A stretch of 64,000 bases of DNA from Eggerthellaceae bacterium (GTDB lineage Bacteria > Actinomycetota > Coriobacteriia > Coriobacteriales > Eggerthellaceae): the NCBI GenBank assembly GCA_009782615.1, contig WRIS01000003.1:62001-126000 (forward strand), written 5' to 3'. A program made the position numbers and the translations under genes. Shown piece by piece: positions 50,287 to 58,125 of the stretch (the first letter of the stretch is position 1; every line of letters starts with the position of its first letter). The notes under the pieces were generated by a model. The model made no database searches. It saw only the letters and a list, made by a program, of their open reading frames with translations, and was not told the origin of the DNA.

Positions 50287-51234
50287 TTACCATTCGTCGT
50301 CTTCGTCGTCCCATTCGTCGTCGCCTTCATCCTCTTCGTCGTCGGCGGGTTCGGGCTCAGGCGCAGGTGGCGGTGGAGGAGTTTCTTGGGTAACAACCCC
50401 TTCCGTAAAGGGAACACCTGTCAAGTCAATCGGATTACCGAGCCACTTGACTTCAACCAAATCAATCACACCATTTGAGGTTAGTTTTACGAGCACGTCG
50501 CTGATAATCTGCTTCAATTCAGTGTTTTCCTCAAGAACGCCCACCGCATAACCGTTGGGCTTTTGTAGAAGGGCAATGATCGAAACATTGACGCGAGGGG
50601 AACTTGAATAAGCAGCATAAGTGCCGATGACCGCATCAGCCGCTGCATAGGAAACCGAACCGTTCGCCAGGTCACTAAAGACCGTTTTCAAATCGGGCGA
50701 AGAAACCAAAGATTCTTCCCCGTATTGCTTATTGACTTCCCAAGCACTCATGGAAGAGGACTGGGCGGCAATGCGCGCAGCAGAATCTTGGGTGGGAACC
50801 ATCACTTCGGGCGACATCGCAAAAAGGGCGACACCGCTTTGGATATAGGCTTCCGAACGCCAACACGTGATTGCCGTGTCTGCCTTGTCAACACCCATAA
50901 CGATGTCAACGCGATTAGGATTATCAGCAGCAAGCGCGGCATCGTAGTCGGTGCCTACCGAAACAAGCTCAAGTTTCAAGCCGAGCTCATCGGCGAGCGC
51001 TGCGGCAATATCCACATTAAGCCCAATGATGGTATCTGCCGGCTTTCCTGCAAAAGGAGAATTTTCAATATCAACGCCCACGCGCAAAACGCCATTTTTT
51101 GCTATCGTTGGAGCGAACACTATGGGTTGTTTGTCTTGTGGCGTATATTCTTCCGTGTTACACCCAGTAAGCACCGAAAGCATACCCAAGCCAAGCATCA
51201 CACTGAGAAGCAGCATTCCAAAACGCTTTATCAC
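50287..51234 (-). CDS. Extracellular solute-binding lipoprotein, amino-acid ABC type
   Basis: About 315 residues if started at GTG 51234, which has a GGAGG site 6 nt upstream; the frame is open to 51360. Lipobox LSVLTGC follows a hydrophobic signal. The SBP_bac_3 domain shows NGVLRVGVDIENSPFAG, GLNVDIAAALADELGLKLEL and the later DVLVKLTSNGVIDLVEVKWL. The last 25 residues are Pro/Asp/Glu with two DDEW units. No permease or ATPase genes adjoin it. Confidence 0.88.
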   Translation of the reverse strand: MIKRFGMLLLSVMLGLGMLSVLTGCNTEEYTPQDKQPIVFAPTIAKNGVLRVGVDIENSPFAGKPADTIIGLNVDIAAALADELGLKLELVSVGTDYDAALAADNPNRVDIVMGVDKADTAITCWRSEAYIQSGVALFAMSPEVMVPTQDSAARIAAQSSSMSAWEVNKQYGEESLVSSPDLKTVFSDLANGSVSYAAADAVIGTYAAYSSSPRVNVSIIALLQKPNGYAVGVLEENTELKQIISDVLVKLTSNGVIDLVEVKWLGNPIDLTGVPFTEGVVTQETPPPPPAPEPEPADDEEDEGDDEWDDEDDEW

Positions 51235-51360
51235 GAAACAGCCTCCATCTTTGACTCGAAACCTAAAATACGCCTCTTCCGACTGACCTAGTCTTTGCCC
51301 CCACACTCGCATACTGGGGGTGAGCCCGAAAGCCCACTGCCCTCTCGCCTGCTGCATCAC

Positions 51361-51865
51361 TATGACACAATAACCAAGCGGTACGTCTTACTTCTAGGAT
51401 GCGCCATGCTCACAACGCGCATAATGCCCACTGCTTACGTGGATCCTTTCGACCGCATCTGCCATGGATTTGGGATTACTCCCGCAACTACAGACTCGAA
51501 AGAAGCGAAGTCTAGTTTACCAGATTTGGGCGCAATACTTCGGGTTTTCTTGCGAGATTAAGAAACCTTTTTCTTCGAATCGCTCTTTGGTTTGCGTCGG
51601 AGCTGCGTCGGAACTGCAGCTGAGTTGCAGCTGGCTTGCGGCTGGTTTATGTCCAATTTGCATTCAACCCCCATCTAATCTGTATTCAGTCCGTGTCGAA
51701 TTTGCGTTCAACCGCTGCCTAATCCGTATTCAATCCGTGTCCAACTCTTATTCAATTCGTATTCAATTTGCATTCAATCCCCGTCTAATTCGTGCTCGAT
51801 CCACATCCAATCGCTGCACAATATTCATCTAAGTTCTGCCATTAAAAAGCCTCTATTCTTGCTCC
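51361..51865. repeat. 505-bp intergenic region with degenerate ~22-bp tandem repeats
   Basis: No gene is convincing. From about 51651 to 51825 a motif of about 22 bp (TAATCCGTATTCAATCCGTG and TC) is repeated about eight times with variation. Just upstream (51593-51645) is a GCTG/CAGC-rich imperfect palindrome. The repeats lie about 40 bp before the comF-like gene. Confidence 0.55.
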
Positions 51866-52636
51866 ATGATGTCCCGAACTCCTCATAGCACCCACCTGCG
51901 CAGTGCTGCCAGAGCCTATACGCACTCCCTTGCCGAAGTGTTCGCAGAAAGCATCTGGCCAACCCGCTGTGCTTTGTGTGACAAGCCCGGAGCGGTTCTT
52001 TGCGAAACCTGCCGCTTGAACCTTCCCTACATCGATTATTGGAAGGCGTGCGTGCGCTGCGGTGCTCCCTTGGGCAAAATCCAGTGCAGTGAATGCAATC
52101 CTGTAACCTTGCAGCAACTAGGCGAAAAAGCGCCGCCTTTTGCACGCTGCGTTTGCGTGAGCGAATTTAACGGCGCCTCTTCTGCGATCGTCACCACCTA
52201 CAAGGATCGGGGTGAGCGAAGGTTGGCAGATGAAATCGCGTGTATGCTTGCCGAGGTGATTCCCCCTGAATGGTTTCACGGTTGCAGCATTTCATTCATT
52301 CCCGCAACGCGACGCGCGCTGAGAAGGCGCGGCTTTGACCACGCTGAACTCTTGGCTGAAAAGCTGGCACAAAGGATGGATTCTTCCAGCGTTGCGCTTT
52401 TCGACCCGCCCGACAACAAAGACCAGCGCACCCTTTCGCGTAGTTTGCGCTTCGCCAACATGGATGAAAGTATCCGCCTAAAAGAAGGGCTCCTTCTTGG
52501 AAAAGCGCTACCTCAAGAGGTTCTACTCGTTGATGACGTCTACACAACTGGGGTAAGCCTTATTACCGCTTGCAAAGCCTTACAAAACGCAGGAGTTGAA
52601 AACGTGTATTGTGCGACCTTTGCCCGCGTGTGGTAA
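51866..52636 (+). CDS. comF: ComF-family phosphoribosyltransferase-like protein
   Basis: 256 residues. N-terminal zinc ribbon CALCDKPGAVLCETCRLNLP and CVRCGAPLGKIQCSEC, then a PRTase domain: ISFIPATRRALRRRGFDHAE and the PRPP loop VLLVDDVYTTGVS. ComF proteins act in DNA uptake in competent bacteria, though many genomes carry it without competence. It stands alone. Confidence 0.93.
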   Translation: MMSRTPHSTHLRSAARAYTHSLAEVFAESIWPTRCALCDKPGAVLCETCRLNLPYIDYWKACVRCGAPLGKIQCSECNPVTLQQLGEKAPPFARCVCVSEFNGASSAIVTTYKDRGERRLADEIACMLAEVIPPEWFHGCSISFIPATRRALRRRGFDHAELLAEKLAQRMDSSSVALFDPPDNKDQRTLSRSLRFANMDESIRLKEGLLLGKALPQEVLLVDDVYTTGVSLITACKALQNAGVENVYCATFARVW

Positions 52637-52825
52637 AAAGCAATGTTTCCTGTGCTCAAAAGCCCCTCAATAAATGCAGCAATTTTTTGACATAGTTGTT
52701 GATAGCTTGCTCGAAGAACCCAAACGAACTCGACCAAAGTTACCAAGAAAAGATAGCCTTGATTTTCCTCGTTCAAACTTGCGAAGAATGCGTGAGCTCT
52801 GCGAGCCTAGGTCTTGTCGTCTTTT

Positions 52826-52975
52826 TTAATAAAACGGATCAATACTAAAACTGTCGGCCTCTTCACAGTTCACAAGGTAGTCGATCCGCAGCAAGAACTG
52901 TGCCCCCGCATAGGACTGCACGTCGCTGCCAAGGTTCCGGCACTCCCTGTTGACCAGTAGTTCGTATTTCATCAT
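52826..52975 (-). pseudogene. N-terminal fragment resembling a polysaccharide pyruvyl transferase
   Basis: 49 codons (MMKYELLVNRECRNLGSDVQ onward, ending SIDPFY). The NLGSDVQSYAGAQFL stretch recalls the N-terminus of pyruvyl-transferase-like proteins, which run hundreds of residues, so this looks truncated. Its start overlaps the stop of the glycerophosphotransferase gene, as in a translationally coupled operon. Confidence 0.4.
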
Positions 52976-54252
52976 GCATCACATATCCTGAGTATGTCGT
53001 CGACTATCCTCTTTGCAGCGTTGCCTTCCTCATACGATCCGCGCTCAACCAGGAAATTCTTGCAATCTTCCTCGTATTTCCCTTGGTCGAACAGCTCGAT
53101 GGCCCGCATAAGACCGTCATTGTCAGTTGACAGGGGAAAGGGTGTGATTTCAAGCGGGTAGTACAGTCCCCTCCCGCTGCTGTATTCCGCTAAGTCGTAA
53201 GCATACAGGAAGCCGGGCTTGGAGGTGAGCACGTAGTCGCAGATCCAGCTGGAATAGTCCGTAATACCCACATCTGCCGCCAAGAGCAGCTCCTGCATAT
53301 CCGGATAGTCCGTCGCATTGACAACCCCTGACTTACCGCCAATGGATCCTTGTACCCCATATGAGCCCCTGTCGTGGAAATGGTAGCGTACCAACACTTG
53401 CCATTTCCCGCCAAAATGTGCTGCCAGATTCTGAAGAAGCCGTTCGTAGTCGATATCGTAGCCCTTGGTTGTCCCGCCCTCCCGAAAAGTCGGTGCGTAG
53501 AGCACAATCTTGGCTTTCCGATCGAACCCATAGTGGTTGCTGACTTTCTCCTTGATAGCCGCAACAAGGGCAGGGCTGCTGCTCACGAGGGGGTCGTTGC
53601 GCGCATGGCCATAGGGAAGGATGGCAGTCTTTGGCCAATGCGTCGTTTTGAAAACCTCGTCCTCAAAGGCACTGTTAGAGATACAGTAGTCGGTGAGACG
53701 TCCTGTCCTCTTTGCCACACGGCGCCACCTTCTACTGCGTACGTCGTTTTGTCCGATCCGTTTCAGCCCCATGGAGCCATGCCAGGTATTAAACCATATC
53801 TGTTCTTCTTTTTTGGGAAACCAGACCCACATAAAGCACAGCGCATTGTCTACCCACACTTTTGACGAAGCCAGATCACGGAAGAATTCGGCAGAATATT
53901 TTGGAACCAGTTTGATGCCATCCGGGAAAGCGCTTCTATCGGTTTGTGTGCCAACAGCCCATACGACCTCGCAGCCGGCATTTCTTTTTAAGAGCTCTTC
54001 GCAGATATATTTCGGGTTGCACATATAGGTGTTCGAGTATGTCATGAACATAATTTTCCGGGGCTTGACCTTGGCGCCCACGGAGCAGACCATGCCGAAA
54101 GGCGTTGCGACAAGAAGGTGAAGACCTTTCAGGATCCTGACAACCTTGCTCCCCAGGCTCCTGACGACCTTGCTCCCCAGGAGCCTGTCAACGACATACG
54201 AGCCGTTGGGATTCCCTTGAAGAACCTTTGGATGGATTGGGGTTTTGTCCAT
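52972..54252 (-). CDS. CDP-glycerol glycerophosphotransferase family protein
   Basis: 426 residues with the TagB/TagF pattern: MFMTYSNTYMCNPKYICEEL, WFNTWHGSMGLKRIG with catalytic His, LPYGHARNDPLV, VLYAPTFREGG, VGITDYSSWICDYVL. Such peripheral membrane enzymes add glycerol-phosphate (or related polyol-phosphate) to teichoic-acid-like polymers. A DNA repeat in the N-terminal part (GSKVVRSLGSKVVRILKG) is visible at about 54150-54190. Confidence 0.92.
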   Translation of the reverse strand: MDKTPIHPKVLQGNPNGSYVVDRLLGSKVVRSLGSKVVRILKGLHLLVATPFGMVCSVGAKVKPRKIMFMTYSNTYMCNPKYICEELLKRNAGCEVVWAVGTQTDRSAFPDGIKLVPKYSAEFFRDLASSKVWVDNALCFMWVWFPKKEEQIWFNTWHGSMGLKRIGQNDVRSRRWRRVAKRTGRLTDYCISNSAFEDEVFKTTHWPKTAILPYGHARNDPLVSSSPALVAAIKEKVSNHYGFDRKAKIVLYAPTFREGGTTKGYDIDYERLLQNLAAHFGGKWQVLVRYHFHDRGSYGVQGSIGGKSGVVNATDYPDMQELLLAADVGITDYSSWICDYVLTSKPGFLYAYDLAEYSSGRGLYYPLEITPFPLSTDNDGLMRAIELFDQGKYEEDCKNFLVERGSYEEGNAAKRIVDDILRICDA

Positions 54253-54627
54253 TGACGCTCGCTTTCCAAAAGGCCTTACTTAGGTGGGCATAATTTCAAC
54301 CGTTTTACGTTAACGATTTCAAATATTAATGGTTAATGATTATAGATACAAGGAATCCCGAGCAAGATATCTATGCCACCGTCAGAATTCTTCCATTTGC
54401 ATCAAATTCCTGTCGCCCGCTAAGCGCCCAACAGTGCAGCAGGCACCACGACAATGCCGCCCCCCCCCTTCGGCAGGCAAGGCTACCCGTTGTGACGGCT
54501 ACGGCATCGGTTAGCTGTCCGCGCATCTTCTCGCGTAGGTTGCTCAGGTGTTTAGTGCCGGCATCGCTGACCATGGGAAAAAGCTTGACGTTTGATTCCC
54601 ACTCAGGATGGCGCTGCTATAAACCTC
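54253..54627. other. 375-bp region without a clear gene
   Basis: It contains the AT-rich upstream region of the glycerophosphotransferase gene and a minus-strand open stretch (54371-54574, KHLSNLREKMRGQLTDAVAV) interrupted by a run of nine C at about 54460-54472. This could be a decayed coding fragment with a phase-variable or miscalled homopolymer. I see nothing firmer. Confidence 0.4.
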
Positions 54628-55164
54628 TTAAGAAGCATTCTTTACTTGTCGCCACTTCCCATTCTTTTTCACGAAAGAGTAGACCAAATCTTCCTCGCTG
54701 CTTGCACGATGACCAGTATATTTAGTAATCACCGTTATTTCTTTCGCACTGTGCTGTATGCACGAACTAATTTTCTCTTCGGTCGAGGCATCGGCTACAT
54801 TAAAACCAAAAAGCCTTTGTATTCCGGTATCGTCTTTGATAAGAACATCAGCTGTTATGAGCGCACCTGTTGGCATCGTTGCAGTTAAGACATACACGGG
54901 CGGGTAAGCCGTCACCTCGGCGACAGCGAATGCCTCTTTAAGACTGCTGTCTCTTACTGACGAAACCAAAAATGCCCTTAACTCTTCAACAGTTGCCGCA
55001 TCGACAGGTTGCTGGTCTAGCACGCCTTGTGTTACTTCAGTAGCAGCTGAGGATTGTCCGTCGTCAACGGCCTTATCACCGCCGCAGGAAAATAGCCCGC
55101 CGCAACCAAGCGCAAGCAAAGCGACAACCACAATAGCCTTTGTCCAAATAGTTTTACTTCTCAT
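54628..55164 (-). CDS. Small secreted lipoprotein, unknown function
   Basis: About 178 residues from ATG 55164, behind AGAGGTGG. Signal peptide with lipobox LFSCG, a Ser/Asp/Gln linker, then a compact domain (TVEELRAFLVSSVRDSSLKE; ending EDLVYSFVKKNGKWRQV) of the size and shape of DUF4878/NTF2-like lipoproteins, though I cannot assign a family firmly. Confidence 0.75.
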   Translation of the reverse strand: MRSKTIWTKAIVVVALLALGCGGLFSCGGDKAVDDGQSSAATEVTQGVLDQQPVDAATVEELRAFLVSSVRDSSLKEAFAVAEVTAYPPVYVLTATMPTGALITADVLIKDDTGIQRLFGFNVADASTEEKISSCIQHSAKEITVITKYTGHRASSEEDLVYSFVKKNGKWRQVKNAS

Positions 55165-55171
55165 AACTTTG

Positions 55172-55328
55172 CTACCACCTCTCAAAACGTACATGAATTT
55201 TTTGATACTTAAGAACCAGGGCAGCAAAAAGCATGCGCCGCCTGTGCCTTAATGTAGCTCGTATTCCATATTCTAACAAAGCGCCCCCCCCAGCAAGCAC
55301 ACCACCAAGAATGAAGCTCGAAGGCAGT
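55172..55328 (-). pseudogene. C-terminal fragment of a small membrane protein
   Basis: The minus-strand frame LALPSSFILGGVLAGGGALL and following basic residues, ending VRFERW, precedes the lipoprotein gene by 7 bp and looks like the end of a membrane protein. Going upstream it runs straight into a degenerate CRISPR repeat at 55329, so its 5' part is missing or replaced. Confidence 0.4.
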
Positions 55329-55364
55329 GCGAGGTTACCAGTCAAAATGTCACTGCTCCAAAAC
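55329..55364 (-). CRISPR. Degenerate type II-like repeat, probable leader-distal end
   Basis: 30 of the last 30 positions match the 36-bp repeat except one (A for G); the first six plus-strand bases differ. In crRNA sense (minus strand, beginning GTTTTGGAGC) the decay is at the 3' end, as in the last repeat of an array. A tracrRNA anti-repeat is an alternative reading. Confidence 0.75.
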
Positions 55365-55463
55365 CAACTTGCTGTACAGGTCACAAGCCTAGCGCTTGAA
55401 GTAGCGGAAAAGAAAAACCGCTGCGAAAAGCGCAACGGTTAATCCAACATGGCTAATATAGCC

Positions 55464-55575
55464 AAAACCCGTGCGGTTGTCAAAGTTATTAGGCAGCCGC
55501 ACAACCCTTGCCACTAACTATAACTAAAAACCTGTGCGATTGTCAAGGCTATTAGGCAGCCGCACAACCCTTGCC
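55464..55575. repeat. Two 49-bp near-identical repeats, each with a hairpin
   Basis: Copies at 55464-55512 and 55527-55575 differ at four positions. Each contains GTGCGG...CCGCAC (weakened in copy 2) followed by AACCCTTGCC. They precede a start codon at 55622 and may be regulatory hairpins of a mobile element. Confidence 0.75.
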
Positions 55576-55621
55576 CCCAACAAACAGCCTGAACAAAAAG
55601 ATAAACAAGAAAGGAACGACA

Positions 55622-55655
55622 ATGAAAATTACAAAAGAACAAAGAGCGCTACTAG
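55622..55655 (+). pseudogene. Start of an unknown gene cut off by a CRISPR repeat
   Basis: ATG 55622 follows GAAAGGAACG and encodes MKITKEQRALL before the type II-like repeat at 55656 interrupts it. Eleven codons are too few to identify. It fits a phage or mobile-element gene start. Confidence 0.45.
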
Positions 55656-55756
55656 GTTTGATTACCAGTCAGAATGTCACTGCTCCAAAACCTCAAGCTA
55701 AAATATCGAACACTCGACAAGTTTGATTACCAGTCAGAATGTCACTGCTCCAAAAC
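55656..55756 (-). CRISPR. Type II-like repeat cluster: 2 repeats, 1 spacer
   Basis: Repeats at 55656-55691 and 55721-55756, identical 36-mers (plus strand begins GTTTGATTACCAGTCAGAAT, ends GCTCCAAAAC), with a 29-bp spacer. On the left and right the repeats touch gene fragments, not spacers of normal size. Confidence 0.9.
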
Positions 55757-55907
55757 TAAATTTGTTGTTCTAAAAGACATGAATGTTTATTCAGGAAAAA
55801 CTGCTCCTTGGTTCGGTGAGTCGGGAAATGGTGTACAATATAGAACAGAAAAACAGATTAAAGATTTGCTCGGAACCTATTTAAGCGGGATTAAGAATGA
55901 ACATTAG
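55757..55907 (+). pseudogene. C-terminal toxin domain (TNT-like) of a phage minor capsid protein, 5'-truncated
   Basis: In frame from the repeat edge: KFVVLKDMNVYSGKTAPWFG then ESGNGVQYRTEKQIKDLLGT and YLSGIKNEH. The APWFGxxGxGxQY core matches the TNT/DUF4237 NAD-glycohydrolase toxin family, often found at the C-terminus of SPP1-gp7-like minor capsid proteins. The N-terminal capsid part is missing at the repeat boundary. It overlaps the next gene by 11 bp. Confidence 0.65.
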
Positions 55908-56166
55908 AGAACTGAAACAACTTCTTGAAGAGAGCAATGTTTCAAAAAACATTTATGCAATATATTCTGACGATTACGTCTTTGGCGAGTGTTATGAGTA
56001 TATTCGTGTTCTCGATAACGGAATGTTTGAAGTATGTAATGTTGATAGGGGCGAACGCTTCGATATACGAAGATTTGTTTCCGAGCATGATGCTTGTATG
56101 TATTTCCTCGAAGACGGATATTTCCCGCAGCTAAAAGAAGCAGAGGACGTAAAAGCTTACGCTTAA
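55897..56166 (+). CDS. Probable immunity protein for the TNT-like toxin
   Basis: 89 residues, acidic: MNIRELKQLLEESNVSKNIY, CYEYIRVLDNGMFEVCNVDR, SEHDACMYFLEDGYF. Size, charge and the ELK...SExxACxYF pattern match small immunity proteins found after polymorphic toxins. The overlap with the toxin frame supports pairing. Inferred from context. Confidence 0.6.
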   Translation: MNIRELKQLLEESNVSKNIYAIYSDDYVFGECYEYIRVLDNGMFEVCNVDRGERFDIRRFVSEHDACMYFLEDGYFPQLKEAEDVKAYA

Positions 56167-56186
56167 GCACTAAACAAACATTTTTT

Positions 56187-56222
56187 GGCATTCCAGCCGT
56201 CCTTCGGGGCGGCTTTTTTATT
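56187..56222 (+). terminator. Intrinsic terminator after the immunity gene
   Basis: GCCGTCC-ttcg-GGGCGGC followed by TTTTTT; 20-50 bp after the stop of the immunity gene. Confidence 0.85.
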
Positions 56223-56279
56223 GCCCTGAACGTGCCAGGTAAAACACGGATGAAAACACCAACGAACGGGAGAGAAGAA

Positions 56280-56746
56280 ATGACGAACGAACAACTGGAA
56301 ACAGGAGAAGAAGCCGAATCGCAAGATACGGTTGAAGAAGAAGCTGTATCGGCAGAAGAAGTGGACACCACAGAAGAAGCCGAACAGGAAAAAAACCCAA
56401 AACAGGGGACGGATTCAAACCAATTACCACGCAAGAGGAACTTGACAGCATCGTTGCCAAACGAACTGCGCGTTATCGTCGCAGAATCGAAGAATATGAA
56501 GCGCGTGACCAAGTTGCAGCGTGGAAAAAGGAAGTATCCGAAGAACATGGTGTGCCGATCGGGATTTTAGAGGGCACAACAAAAGAGAAGCTGGCAGAAC
56601 ACGCAAAGCGCATTAAGCCATTTCTCGCATCAACTGAAAAAAACACTGTTCCCGCAGTCCCTGGAGAGGGCTCACAACAAGCAAAAACACCAAAGGAATC
56701 TGCTGAGCGGGAAGCAGTAAGACAACTATTTGGAAAGAGAGAATGA
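56280..56746 (+). CDS. Phage capsid scaffold protein, with a -1 frameshift
   Basis: Begins MTNEQLETGEEAESQDTVEE behind GGGAGAG. The Glu-rich start is in one frame; the family core FKPITTQEELDSIVAKRTAR and the C-terminus ending VRQLFGKRE are in the -1 frame. The switch falls at GAA AAA AAC (about 56388-56396), an A-AAA-AAC slippery heptamer in correct phase. Together they make a protein of about 155 residues of the GP20/DUF4355 type located just before the capsid gene, as usual. Either programmed frameshifting or a one-base homopolymer error would explain it. Confidence 0.75.
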
Positions 56747-56747
56747 T

Positions 56748-56906
56748 ATGCCTAGTAATATTTTAACAACTGCCGACATTTCAATGCCAGATACTTTACT
56801 TCCTGGCATTTGGAAGAAGGCGCAAGGTTCTTCTGTCATTACGGCATTGTCCAGCGCAGAGCCGCAAATGAAGTATGGCACCGAAAACATTATGACCCTG
56901 GTTTGA
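56748..56906 (+). pseudogene. Major capsid protein N-terminus, cut by a CRISPR repeat
   Basis: 51 native codons: MPSNILTTADISMPDTLLPG, IWKKAQGSSVITALSSAEPQ and on to NIMTL, typical of phage major capsid N-termini (normally ~300 residues). The next codons GTT TGA are the first bases of a repeat. It follows scaffold directly. Confidence 0.75.
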
Positions 56907-57002
56907 TTACCAGTCAGAATGTCACTGCTCCAAAACTGTGTGAGGGTCGTGCTGCCCTGTTGGGCAGTTTGATTACCAGTCAGAATGTCACTGCTCCAAA
57001 AC
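56901..57002 (-). CRISPR. Type II-like repeat cluster: 2 repeats, 1 spacer
   Basis: Repeats at 56901-56936 and 56967-57002 with a 30-bp spacer (TGTGAGGGTCGTGCTGCCCT...). Both edges cut phage genes in mid-frame. Confidence 0.92.
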
Positions 57003-57483
57003 TAGGTATCTGTCTGCGCTTGGCGATATGGTTCCTGCGTCGTTCTCTGAATTTTCCACCATAAAAAACAGTGGTGGTGTTGATTGGGAAGAGCTAAAGC
57101 ATAAGTATGCGCTAAAAAGCCACTACGATTTAGCAATCAACAAAGGCGACTTATCGCCGCTAGTTGGTTTTAGTCTATATATCAAGATGGATACGGCTAT
57201 AAAGGAAAAGCTGCATGGACTTACTACCACAAATGGAATCACTGTTACTGGGCACAGCTATCATTTTATCGATAGGATTTTTGGCAGCATTGAGCAGAAA
57301 AGAAGCGGTGTTTCTGTTGAAAGCGCACGCCGTACTATTCTTGATGGAAAAGACTTCAAAAAATTTGAAAAATCAACTAAAATAAATGGCAAGGATAACA
57401 CTGTCAGCATTAACCATATCACTGGAAATCTGATACAGGTCAACCCAAGAAAAGAGGTAAAAGTTAATGTTGGCGATAAGTGA
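57003..57483 (+). pseudogene. C-terminal part of a phage minor capsid protein with a toxin-like end
   Basis: In frame from the repeat edge: RYLSALGDMVPASFSEFSTI, then WEELKHKYALKSHYDLAINK, then a basic 100-residue end (GHSYHFIDRIFGSIEQKRSG; NHITGNLIQVNPRKEVKVN). The YLSxLGDxVPxSFxEF stretch recalls the tail of phage head-morphogenesis (gp7/MuF-like) proteins; the end looks like a polymorphic-toxin domain. The N-terminal part is lost at the repeat. The segment is from a different phage than the TNT segment. Confidence 0.55.
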
Positions 57484-57664
57484 ATTAGAAAACAAAATAC
57501 TCAAGAAATATGGTCTTGAGATTGACGCTGAGGCAGAAATAAACGACGCTCTATCTGATATTGAAGACGTTATGCTCAATATTGGTTTTGATGACGATGA
57601 CGAAATCAACGACAGCGGTAGAGAGCTGGAAAGAGTTTATGACGCTCTTTTTGACAATAATTAA
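57467..57664 (+). CDS. Small acidic protein, possible immunity partner
   Basis: 65 residues, strongly acidic: MLAISELENKILKKYGLEID, then DVMLNIGFDDDDEINDSGRE. It overlaps the toxin-like frame by 17 bp. The pairing of a basic C-terminal domain with a small acidic overlapping gene suggests immunity; not recognised by family. Confidence 0.45.
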   Translation: MLAISELENKILKKYGLEIDAEAEINDALSDIEDVMLNIGFDDDDEINDSGRELERVYDALFDNN

Positions 57665-57755
57665 GCCTGATAGACGCGCATCAGTCTGACATCAGACTTA
57701 AAGAAAAGCAAACAGAAGCAAAGTCGCCTTTCGCTGCTCCATATATTTTCAACCC

Positions 57756-57785
57756 TTTACATTGCGTAGAGGGTTTTCTTATTCC
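57756..57785 (+). terminator. Intrinsic terminator
   Basis: AACCCTTTACATTGCGTAGAGGGTTTTCTT: ACCCT...AGGGT stem with a T-rich tail, about 95 bp after the small acidic gene. Confidence 0.6.
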
Positions 57786-57826
57786 CATAAACACAATATA
57801 TGGTATACTGTTGCTAATGAAGCACT

Positions 57827-58125
57827 GTTTGATTACCAGTCAGAATGTCACTGCTCCAAAACGGACGGATCAGCGCCGCAATGACCAATAAGTTTGATTA
57901 CCAGTCAGAATGTCACTGCTCCAAAACGGGTAAACAATAAACGTCCAATTACGCGCGGTTTGATTACCAGTCAGAATGTCACTGCTCCAAAACCTTCTAT
58001 GTGAGCCTCGCCTGAAGCTCTGTAGTTTGATTACCAGTCAGAATGTCACTGCTCCAAAACGCCTAAGAAATCGTCATCATCTTCAAAGTGTTTGATTACC
58101 AGTCAGAATGTCACTGCTCCAAAAC
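57827..58125 (-). CRISPR. Type II-like repeat cluster: 5 repeats, 4 spacers
   Basis: Repeats begin at 57827, 57892, 57958, 58025 and 58090; spacers are 29, 30, 31 and 29 bp. The repeats are identical. This is the longest cluster and looks like an ordinary array. The last repeat supplies the stop codon of the adjoining HipA-like frame. Confidence 0.96.

Noticed and set aside
56871-56900. A PAM consensus for the type II-like array
   Set aside because: I read the bases 30 nt inward from the five left-hand junctions (55655, 56900, 57826, 59440, 60127) on the crRNA strand; TCATTGTC, CATTTGCG, TTGTGTTT, TTTTTCAA and GAGAAGTA share no clear pattern, and spacer length varies by one or two.
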